A DNA stretch of 64,000 nucleotides from Theocolax elegans (lineage: Eukaryota > Arthropoda > Insecta > Hymenoptera > Cerocephalidae): positions 87,509,986 through 87,573,985 of the forward strand of contig CM047426.1 of the NCBI GenBank assembly GCA_026168455.1, written 5' to 3'. The translations under genes and the position numbers were made by a program. Below the pieces are notes generated by a model, which was not told the origin of the DNA, searched no databases, and saw only the letters and a program-made list of their open reading frames with translations. Below, one piece after another: positions 51,301 to 61,608 of the stretch. Positions within the stretch are counted from its first letter, which is position 1. Each line of letters begins with the position of its first letter.

Positions 51301-51855
51301 GCTTTACCTCGACTGTTCGTTGGATCGACCTATATGTTTATCGCATTAATACGTAATATTTATGTCAAAAGTATATTTTCGCTGAAAATAAGTTTGTCAC
51401 GATTTATGAACGACAATTTGTAATTTAAGTTGATTCTGTCGCGCGAATGCAAATATTTAACGTACTGTAAGATTATTCAGAGAGGAATATATTAAAAAAT
51501 AAAAGGTAAAAAATGTTTTGTTTTTATTTTAATTTTTGAAAATACAATTTGAAATACCTAAAGTTGAAATGAAAGTTGTAACAAATCGTAGCGTCTCATT
51601 TGTTTAAAAAGTACTCTAAATTTTGCATAAATATACTGGTAGAGAAAAAAGGCACACAACGAAGAAATTGCTATTTACAATGCGCAATCACCGTAAACGT
51701 GCACATTCTGATATTCCTCGGGCTCACGCCTGCAAACCATTTTTTACTCTCGCGCCATTGCATGCAAAAATTTTTTAAAAGCGTCGCGTGCTTCCTCGTA
51801 AAACCCTCAGTAGCGAATTATTTTTCTCTCTTTTTTTACAACTCTCGCCCTCCCC

Positions 51856-51860
<5 letters not shown>

Positions 51861-51890
<30 letters not shown>
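51861..51890. repeat. (TC)15 microsatellite
   Basis: Uninterrupted TC run inside a C/T-rich tract. Confidence 0.95.
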
Positions 51891-51895
<5 letters not shown>

Positions 51896-54800
51896 ACTAC
51901 TGGGAAAAAGTGTCCATTACTATTTAAAGGGTTTCGTTAAGGTTGGTCAGTAGAGGGGCGTCATAGGGCTCTTTATATTGACGTCGCGCTTCGTACACTT
52001 GGGTGCGCGCGAGAGAAAGAGGGATGAAAAAAAAAAATAATAAAACCTAGGATAGTAGGGGAAGAAAGAAAAACTTTGCTTTTAACGTTTCGCGTTAAAT
52101 CTAAAAAAAAAAAGTGCGAGGTCGAATAACCGCTTTCTCGGCTAATGCGGTATTAATGCTAAAATGGCATTTCGCAAACGCCCCACTCGCAATTTTTCTC
52201 GATTTTCTTTTTTCCACTAGTGAGCCTTTCTCGCGCTCTTCCTCTCTCCTTTCTCTGTCTCTCTCCTTTTCGGAGCCGTTGAGGGTCGTTATGCGACGCT
52301 TTAGTAATTTCGACCCTCGAGTATAATACGGGTATCTGCCCCCGCCACCTCCTTCTGTTACTCACGTTCCTTTAATTAATTCACTCGGTTTTTTGTTTCA
52401 TAATTAGGTATCGCCCTACTTTTTTAACTCCACCGCCTCCCTGCGCCCGTGTCCGCTGTGCTTTTACACTGGAAGTTTATACGCATACCTGTGAGTTTCA
52501 CCTGGTTGTACGTGTACGATAACGCGATCGTAAAATTTGTGCAAATAAATCTTTCATTGTTAAACGTCGGTGCTCTCGCAAATTTATTTTAGTTTATTGA
52601 CTTGCGGTAAGACAATTAAAATTAACGCTTTCATTTTTCGTTATTTTCATCTACTGTAACCTATAGGTGTGCGTTGCAATTATTGTACTCTCTAATTTTT
52701 ACCGTTAATAACTATAGCAAAAAAATTTAATTGGAATTAACGCAACACATATTTATGTTATTCAAACTGAAATTTATGGGTGCTTGCATTACGAATTGAA
52801 TACGATCGTTCATTCGATTTATATAAGCTATTCTTCACAAGTGATTACCTAAATTTATAACGCTAAAACCGGTAGTTAATAAAGTTATTATGATGGTAAT
52901 TTATGAAACACCGAAATGGACCAGTTTCGTGCAATCCCAGCTGCAAAGGATCAACCGAATCTTGTAGGGATAACGTTTTGTGTACATAACACTCTCCATC
53001 AGTTTAAAAGGGTTATTATACAGTTTCCACGATTCCCTTTTCTTTTACTCAAAGAAATTCCCTTTGTGTATACGGTACAATTTTATGAAAACTAGGTTAA
53101 TGTAGAAGCGATGTAATAGAGAATTGTACGCAAGCGACAAAGCATAAGGTAGTCAGATCGTGGTGGCAGGGGAGGAAGGTGGGGGCAGCAACGCGCGCCA
53201 GCTCGCTCATTTTCAATTTCGCGCTTATACCCTTCCGGATGAGTAGGTATACGCGTACGCTTTTTTTTCTATTTCAATTGCTCGCATACCCTGGCAAATA
53301 TTCCAACTAGTAGTTTATATTAAAAAATTTTGTGCGAAAGTTATAGAGTTCTCTTATTTGTTTAGCATTAAATTCACTCCGTTAATTCAAATTTAATCAT
53401 AGAGATTAGCGCGTTTAACGCGTATTTACAAAGTTAATGAAAAAACAGTAGATTCTATTCTTTTTTTTTATAATTTCTGTATACATTTCACGGAAATATC
53501 TATAAAATTTAGTGGGATACATTTATATATACATATTCCCATATAAATTTATTGTTAGTCATTTACGACAAACTTTTATAACTCTATAAACCCAGCGAAC
53601 CAAATGATGAAAGTTTGTTCTTAACAGTTTGTGCATTTGCCGCAACAAAATAATTTATCAAAGTTACCGACTGTAAGCAACAATAGCAATAGAATCGGTT
53701 ACTGATGTAATTGTTCTATATATACGTATAGATATTCGTATTATTTGGATTACAGATGTGATGATATGAATACGTGAGTATTTGACATTATTTATGTTCG
53801 TAAACTCAGTTAAGTTAAGTCACGTTCCTACTTTGGTCATGTGAAAGGGAATTAATCCCGTTTATTCGCAATTACAAGTTAAATCTCAAATGCAACTTGA
53901 TATAAGTGTAAGTACAATACAGTACCATTAGCTTATTATTTATGGAAACATTAATTTAACATTTCTTTCTATTGTATTATATTTTATTTCTAACTACAAA
54001 TAATTTTTAGTATACATTCAAACGTGTTGTTTTGTCGTGCGCTAACATTATTTATGTATCAAACAAATGTAATTAACAAAAATTCCATTAACAATTTTTT
54101 TTTAAAAACGTGATCTTTTAATACGAAAAGTTTTTATGTTGAAATGGATTATTTTTTATCAAGAAAACTTTTATAAAGTTTTAGTTATTGAAAAAAAAGT
54201 GCATTAAGTTGTTGATTGTTAGATTTTACAACGTATTGTGTACTTTTTTTTCGTATACAGGGATCAAATTCAAAGTTATTAAAGTTTTCTGAAGAAAAAT
54301 ATTATTAGTTAATAAAAAATAATGATAAATAATAATAGAGAATAATATTAAAATTTTTTAATAAACGTTTTGCAAGTTTCATTATTACGGACATTAGAAT
54401 AATGCGTTTAGTTTGAAACATACTTAGTCTTTAATTTGATAAATCTAAGAAAGATATTGTAAGATTTAATATCAATATCCTGTAAGATTTCTCAGAAAAT
54501 TCTTACCGCAAAATCCATAGCAGATTGGAAGATATAAAAGAATATTGATATACGATATACAGTACCCATGTGACTTGAGTTATATGACGAAATTGCAGGT
54601 GGAAACTTTTTGCAGTGCAAAAAAAAGGCAAGGATGGAATTTAATTTGCGTTCTACATCGACTTCATCAGAATCCTTGAAATTTAATTTCTTTAAATGTT
54701 AGCGAAAAATGCACTTCTAAAGCGTTTTCCAGGAAAGGATCGTATAAGCTGGTAAAGGAAATTCGGTGAACTTACGTGAACTGATTAAGCTACTTATAAG

Positions 54801-55460
54801 ATTTTTTAAATATATATATCCGTGTGTATATTGCAATTAAAATTAGAGATGTTGTGTCAAAGTCAATATTACACCATATAATTTCATTTAAATAAAAAAA
54901 GAAAAAATATAACGAAGAGCAGAAAGTGTCTTTCCTAATATCGAGTTCAGAAGGATTATTTAAAACACACACATCACTAATAAACGATAAATTCACCTTT
55001 TTGAAAAAAACTAATGTTTTTAAAAAAATTACATTAAATTATTACTTTTCGGATTGAATGAAATATTAATTTTTTTACTACAATAAAACAAATTCATTAC
55101 ACATAACAAGTTTCCTGTTTAAAGCTGTATTGTACTATTAATAGACGTATAAAAACATCATGATCAATTTTCAATTCGTATGACCCATTGCGTAAACTTC
55201 ATTTCAACATACTTAAGTTTGCTATATATATACCAATGCAAACACGATTTCAATATTTGTGCAAGTGATAAGTCGCACATTTCCGCTATTCTTGATTTTA
55301 CGATATGATACAGAAAATCTTATATTATACAAGTGTTTCCATTGTTCAATTAGGAAATGAAATGTTAATTACCTATGTAAAAAAAATATTTTAATTGATA
55401 CGAATTTTATATCTCGAACGTAAATAAAGTATGTCTTATCTTAACTTTACCAATCGTGAC

Positions 55461-55474
55461 ATATATATATATAA
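55461..55474 (+). promoter_or_regulatory. TATA-like element of first MRJP-like gene
   Basis: ATATATATATATAAG lies about 35-40 bp before TTACAGTGAG (55502-55511), which resembles an arthropod initiator. The first ATG follows within 20-45 bp. The spacing suits a TATA-driven, highly expressed secreted product, but TA runs are common here. Confidence 0.45.
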
Positions 55475-55546
55475 GTAGGAAAAAGCGTTATTTGGTAATT
55501 ATTACAGTGAGTAGTATAGATGCGCAATTATTTTTACCCAACGAAA

Positions 55547-57501
55547 ATGAATTGTAATTGTTTATTTTGGGTTTTCGGTTTGATATGCGTTGGAATAGCG
55601 TCTTCGTCGTCAAAGCTAGAGACTCTTTACGAATGGAAATACGTAAACATAACTGAGATACCTTTGAAATATCGATTAGACGGCAACGTTGAAGAAGGAG
55701 TGTATCACGTGAAAAGTATAATTAACTATGTTCACGATAAATATTTCAATTATCAAAAAGCTGTACCGTTCGATATTGATAAATCAAAAGGTGATTATTA
55801 TATAGATTAATGTTCTTTGTTTTAGGCATTATACTGGCGATTTTAATCGTTCCTTTTATCTTTTATTTTACAGATGGTCGTGTTTTCGTGACTATAGTCG
55901 GGAAAACCGATGTTAACGTTACTTTGGCAACCGTAACCAACGATGTTGCAGAAAATGGTCCAACTTTAGCGCCTTATCCAGATCATTCTTGGTTTTTGGA
56001 TAGGTCGGATTGTAGCAAATTAATCAGTGTGCGAAGCATCGCAGTAAGTTTATCAATCATTTTTTATGTCACATTACCGATGTATATATAGAGGTGTACA
56101 AATACGGGTATTATAGCTAGAATTTTTTGATATTATTTTACAGATAGATAAGTGCAATAGGTTGTGGGTTTTAGACAGCGGTCGAATCGATCGAACGCAG
56201 TTATGCCACGCAAAATTGTTAGCGTTCGATTTGAATACCGACACTTTATTAGAATCGCATGAAATGTCGAAAAGTGTGTACGAGAATGCACGAGGTAGAG
56301 GAGTATTAGTCAATCCGGTTATCAATACTCAAGGGGCATCCTGCGAAAATACCACAGTAAGAATTTTTATATGAATATAAAAACATAATGTATGAATACA
56401 CGTTCTTACGAATATAAAGATATAATTAAAATAAAGTATTTTTTTATTTTTACGTTAACGAAACGTGATAAATTTATATATATATTTATATATTATTTAG
56501 GTGTACATAGCAGATTCCGAAGGTTACGCGTTAGTAGTATTCGATGGCAAGGAATTCGTTCGATTGAGCGGAACGGAGTACAATCCAGTAATGTCGGAAC
56601 TCACTTTCAAAATCGCGAACGAGACATTTAGATTACCCGGGGGTATAGTACCAATGGATCTTGAACCCTCGAGCAAACGACTTTTCTTCGCTCCTCTAAC
56701 GTCCCGCGACTTCTCTTCGGTGAGTACGAACGAGCTGGCCGGTATCTTCATTGGTGGTCAAAAGCCCAAAGCCACCGTGGGAAAGGAAGTATTTACTACT
56801 CAGCCTACGGCGTTTCGATGGTCTAGCGATAACGTTCTGTTCATCGGTGAGGCTGGCAGTTCTATTGGATGCTGGAGGCGAGCGGAACAATTGTGCTCCG
56901 ACAATTTCGTGAGTATCACTTTGTCTTTTTTTTAATACACACCATTTTTATTTTGAATTTATACATTCGCTGGAAATTCGTTAACAGTATCATTACTACT
57001 CTTGTGGTCTGCACTTTAATTTTGCTCTTCGAATTTGTTTCGATGTGTTACATGCGGTTTTACTTTAGTAAAGTGGAACTTTATATACACGTACGTTGCA
57101 CGAAGTTTTCGAATTCACAGTTATGCAGTATTCACACTTGCAAATTTGTGGATCAAAGCATACTTGCGTTACAATGTATCTAAAAGTAAAAAAAAAAAAG
57201 TAAAAATTATATCGTACGTAATTAGATAATTTTATTGCAGGACACAGTAGTCACGGATAACGAAAAGTTGCAGTACATCAGCGCATTGAAAGTAGCGCGA
57301 ACGTCCAATTCAAACTCCGAAGAGGAATTACTGGTTTTGTCGAATCGCTTGCAAAAAAGTATTAATCGAAATCGCTCGTTTGAAGAAATTAATTACAGAA
57401 TTCTAAAGACAACGGTGAAAGACGCTTTGGAAGGGACTAAATGTAAAAATGAACCAAGCGCTAATTGTTCCGGAACTACGTACAGAACGATAACGTATTA
57501 A
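55547..57501 (+). CDS. MRJP/yellow-like secreted protein, copy 1
   Basis: Five coding exons: 55547-55790, 55874-56043, 56144-56356, 56501-56908 and 57241-57501 (phases 1,0,0,0), giving 431 residues, the usual MRJP length. The signal peptide is MNCNCLFWVFGLICVGIASS. Family landmarks are KLETLYEWKYVNIT (about 24-37), DGRVFVTIVG (82-91), GPTLAPYPDHSWF, the highly typical IDKCNRLWVLDSGRI (139-153), VYIADSEGYALVVFDG (210-225), GGIVPMDLEP, IGCW, DTVVTDNEKLQYISALKV and a C-terminal NYRILKTTV...TKC. Cysteines match the family pattern. Members fold as a beta-propeller and are secreted; in honey bee they are royal-jelly food proteins, while roles elsewhere are less clear. An in-frame ATG at 55520 would add nine residues; 55547 was chosen because it puts the hydrophobic core next to Met and aligns with copy 3. 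All splice sites are GT-AG. Confidence 0.93.
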
Positions 57502-57535
57502 ATATTTAAAAAGAAAATTGTAAATAGAGTTAATC

Positions 57536-57546
57536 AATAAAATAAA
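57536..57546 (+). terminator. Polyadenylation signals of MRJP-like copy 1
   Basis: Two overlapping AATAAA hexamers (57536 and 57541), 35-40 bp after the stop codon. Confidence 0.65.
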
Positions 57547-58617
57547 TCGATATATTTATGCGTGTAAAAATATTTTTTTTATATAGAAAAAGAAAATTTA
57601 TTTGTTGATTATATAATCTAATCTAAGCGGCGTTGCAAAAATTGCAGAATTATATATAATATATACACGCTCGACGCCAAAATCGTAACAAATAGTGACA
57701 AAGTGAGTGAAGACAGATGACACATGAATTACGAGTATGGCTCTTGGGAGTGATTTCACGAAAGTTTTATCGCACGTACTCGCGACTTAAACTGTGTGTA
57801 CGAGGAAAAAAAAAATGCGTGGTATCACCTCGTCGTTATAATAGCGCAAAGGTTAACGTCATCGGAGTTATGACAAAACTTTCGAGTTGGACCAAGTTTT
57901 TAAAAAGAAAACAAAAAACAAGACTATACACGCGCGAAAGTTAATTTACTTCCACATCGACTAGTTCATCAGTGTCCACAGAGGTTTAATTTCTCAACGG
58001 TACACGCAAAGTTAAATATGAAGAAAAAAAGAGAGAGAGAGAGACTGTGCATTCTTGCATGATTGAACAATAAAGTAAGCGAGAAAAAGTGTGACATCGT
58101 GCGCAAAGAAAATACTAAATATTTGCATGCTAATGATACTTTTTTCTAAATGATATACATATATACTTAATAATGAGTTTCTTTAATATTAAAATAATTA
58201 ACATAAATATTATCTTTATATTATTGTCACTTTATTTATAAACAAATTCTACTAAAACAATGTGTGCACGTATACTTGCCTGTATATACTATTATCAGGT
58301 ATATAATAAAACCAAAGTACGTATTATGATATATCATAATCGGTATAATCATTTCGCACTTATAGTTCGAAAGTACAATAATAGTAGCATCGCATAATGC
58401 TAATATCGTGAAATGAAATTCCAATAAATAATTTTTTTCTCGTTACTCTACGATAATTGCATTTCAAACGCTTGTTTCTCGTTTTCATGAATATATTTCA
58501 GTATGAACTTTAGTTCAATAATCACAAGTTAATTATTATCTTATCAACTTATGACAGAGAATTCAAAAGTGAAACAATCACTTTTTTTTTGTTCATTCAA
58601 CGCGTACTCTCGATAGT
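57547..58617. other. Spacer between MRJP-like copies 1 and 2
   Basis: About 1.1 kb of AT-rich DNA with a short (GA)n run near 58029-58044. A plus-strand open frame at 57717-57944 has no signal peptide, splice partner or family resemblance and is not called. Confidence 0.5.
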
Positions 58618-58622
58618 TCAGT
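58618..58622 (+). promoter_or_regulatory. Initiator-like TCAGT of MRJP-like copy 2
   Basis: Exact arthropod Inr core TCAGT, 25 bp before the chosen ATG at 58643. No TATA box at the usual distance, unlike copy 1. Confidence 0.35.
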
Positions 58623-58642
58623 AAGTCGTGCGACTAGAAATA

Positions 58643-60891
58643 ATGAAGTGCTTCTGTATTCTCTGCATTTATTCGTTAACGTTATTAACGGATTCATTAT
58701 CAAAATTAAAAACTTTATATCAGTGGAAACAACTTCGTTATACACCAAATATTTCGGAACATATTGATAGTTATAATTTGAGTTTAGGAGTTCCGTACGA
58801 CATTGATATAGACAAAGGTATTTTTAATTAAAATTTTTTACATTTGTTTTACATTTAAACTATCGTTAATTACGTCGCTATAATTATAAACTAAATTTGT
58901 TGTTAAATATTGTTTTTTTTTTCTTAATATATAGACATGTAACTTTCAAACGATAAAATTATAATTTATAATATTTCGTTTTTCTTGGTGAAATTAACTC
59001 AAATAACGTAATCGAGTAGCGTAAAATATAATTATTTTATTTTAAATGAGATGGGCGTGTTTTCCTTACGATTATCGCTAGAGAGCAAGTTCCCATAAGC
59101 TTGACAACAATTACGAATGAAAATTCGGAAGACGGTCCCTTGTTATCTCCGTATCCGGACTACACATGGTTTTTAGATGTTCGAGATTGTAACAATATTA
59201 CGAACGCTCGTAGCATCGCAGTAAGTATATTATGTACACACAAATATATATATTTTGTATTTTTAAAAATATCTGTTATAAAAAAAGTTTGTTATTGAAT
59301 TTTGCAAATCTCTGAATTAACCATATACGTGCTCATATTATATATATAAAACATACTCGCGATGTTATCATTCGATACACTACTTTTAAAAAGTAACGTA
59401 AATGTTGTAGGATTTTATATTTTTAGTTTTATATTTATACTTTTGTATAGATATAATCTCTTTTTGCACGTTGTATTATTCGTTATTCGTAAAAGAATAT
59501 ATTATAGTTAAAATTCGTCGATTTTTAAATGAATATTAGTTGCGCTTTTTGTTATATAAAATTGTTGAACGAATGCTGTTTTATACAATGTTTGTTAATG
59601 TTCGCAGATTGATAAATGTAATAGATTGTGGGTATTGGATACAGGTCGAATTGGTTACAGACAAATATGCAATGCTAAATTATTGATTTTCAATTTGAAT
59701 AATAATGAATTTTCGGATAAATTTATAATTCCAAAATATATTTCCGAAGATAAAGATGGAAAAGGCGTGTTAGTTAATCCAGTTATTCAATATCAAGGGT
59801 CATCGTGTCAAGTCGAACACGTAAGTTTAAGATAGACGTAATTTAATTTTTAAACTTTATATAGAAATAAAAAGGAATGTACAATTTTTTATTTGGCGTT
59901 ATTTATATTTATATATATACATGAAAGATATATAATTAACATTATATCGGAGAATATATATCGGAGGAATAATTTATTGCACCAGGTGTACATAGCGGAT
60001 TCCGAGGGTTACGCGTTGGTAATTTGGAACGGAAACGAGTTCATCCGTCTTACAGGTCCAGAATTTGAGCCTGTGGATGAGGAAACGATCTTTAATATTT
60101 CTGGCGAATCGTTCACTTTACGAGGCGGCATTGTGCCAATGGATTTAGAACCCGACACTGATCATTTAGTGTTTGCTCCTTTGGCATCAAGAAATTTATT
60201 TGCTTTCAATACATCTGTGTTGGCTCAGGCAATTCGAGGTGCGAAAAAACGAAAGCCTGCGGTCAATTACGGTACGCTAAAAAAACAGCCTACGGCCATG
60301 CGATGGGGGAATAATGGACGAACGCTTTTCATCGGGTTAGCTGATAATTCTATCGAATGTTGGACGAAATCTAAATTGCCGTCGCAAAAACGAAGAGTAA
60401 GAGCTTATTTAATTTTAACTTTAATTTATAAATAGTTATGATTTTTTATTGCATATTTTTTAAGTTGCATCCAGAGCTATAAATAAAAATTTTTTTATTA
60501 ATTCTTATTTAATTTTAATTAATTCTTACCTGCTTTCACATTGTTAGTAACATTTATTGTTTTGACGTACCTGAAACATAAAATAATATCTTCCGTTAAT
60601 AACGTGTAGATATGCGTAAACAGTTTTTATATAATAATATAAATTCATATGAATTTCATATTTTAGGACACAGTAGTTATTGATAACGAAAGGTTACAAT
60701 TCATTAGCAGTCTGAAAGTTCATCAAAAATTAGAAGTCGATTCTGAAGAAGAATTATGGATTCTCACAACTCGATTGCAAAAAATAATTAATGGTTCGCG
60801 TAAATTGAGTGAAATCAACTTCAGAATTTTGACAGCCTCTATAAAAAATCTTATCAAAAATACGAATTGTGAAGAATTTATAAAAAATTAG
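58643..60891 (+). CDS. MRJP/yellow-like secreted protein, copy 2 (short N-terminus)
   Basis: Five coding exons: 58643-58817, 59051-59220, 59608-59820, 59986-60396 and 60667-60891 (phases 1,0,0,0), 397 residues. The signal peptide is MKCFCILCIYSLTLLTDSLS, followed by KLKTLYQWKQLRYTP. Exon 1 is 69 bp shorter than in copy 1, lacking most of the segment between the YQWK block and VPYDIDIDKG. Other landmarks are intact: DGRVFLTIIA, GPLLSPYPDYTWF, IDKCNRLWVLDTGRI, VYIADSEGYALVIWNG, GGIVPMDLEP, IECW, DTVVIDNERLQFISSLKV. The C-terminus after NFRILTASI is also shorter. The exon 2 acceptor (AAATGAG) is weak but preserves frame and homology. Exon 4 ends CGAAGA before GTAAGA, slightly longer than copy 1. 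No stop or frameshift, so it appears functional, though more AT-rich and divergent. Confidence 0.9.
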
Positions 60892-60975
60892 TATGTAACG
60901 AATATTTACTTATTTCTTGTACATTTTATAAATTAATTTTTTTGCTCCATAATTTTATTCCATGACAAGTTAAGT

Positions 60976-60981
60976 AATAAA
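60976..60981 (+). terminator. Polyadenylation signal of MRJP-like copy 2
   Basis: AATAAA about 85 bp after the stop codon. Confidence 0.5.
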
Positions 60982-61503
60982 TTTTTAATTCTAATTTTTG
61001 TATATATTCTTCACATTGTGAATAATGATTAAATATATAAAATGTTGTAATAAAAAATAGTTAGATTTACAGCTGTGAAAGTGAATTTAACAGATATTTT
61101 CATTTCGCTATTTATTTAATCCCTTAAAGTAGGGAGATTAAATGAAAGACTGTATATTAAAAGCGCAAAATGCAAAATTTATATTACAATATAGTCATAT
61201 TTCAAAGGATTTAGTACAAGTTTAATTTAATGAAAAGTACAATAGAAGATGGAATCAAAAGGTACACTTCTCAAGTCTTTTGTAACGCGAGATATATACT
61301 GACATTAGATTTTTTATTCAATTACACAAAATAATGTTAAACGTAACAATGTTATTAAAAATAATAAAATTTCGATAAATATTAAACAAAATGGTTTCGT
61401 TACACCTCTTTGTGTTAAATTTGTTATGAACATTTTACATTTAACGTCGACGATAAAGTAACATTTTTATTTCTTCATCGTGAATATTGTTCTCGCTAAA
61501 TTG
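60982..61503. other. Spacer between MRJP-like copies 2 and 3
   Basis: About 0.5 kb of AT-rich DNA. No gene or repeat was recognised. Confidence 0.5.
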
Positions 61504-61510
61504 TATATAT
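61504..61510 (+). promoter_or_regulatory. TATA-like element of MRJP-like copy 3
   Basis: TATATAT about 100 bp before the ATG, followed by GGCCAGTGAG (61520-61529), which resembles the initiator of copy 1. Low certainty because TA words are frequent. Confidence 0.3.
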
Positions 61511-61608
61511 GCACGACTCGGCCAGTGAGAAATAAAAATATTATTTTCGTAAGCATTTGTGTAACGTGAATGTAGAAAGTTAAAGAACAACTATTTGAGA
61601 AGGCAAAA

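Larger units (their letters stand above)
43760..55455. other. Large intergenic region before the MRJP-like array
   Basis: About 11.7 kb with no supported gene. It contains GC-richer islands (44440-44820, 45170-45660, 46560-46800, 47990-48500, 50000-50320, 50810-51330, 51640-52500, 53100-53270). Microsatellites are (TG)n at 45213-45253 followed by (AC)n at 45291-45306, (AG)10 at 46921-46940 and (TC)n at 51861-51890. A TGACGTCA palindrome is at 50210-50217. Open frames here are low-complexity (Ser/Leu or Arg/Glu from CT/GA tracts) or lack any recognisable feature. Confidence 0.5.
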
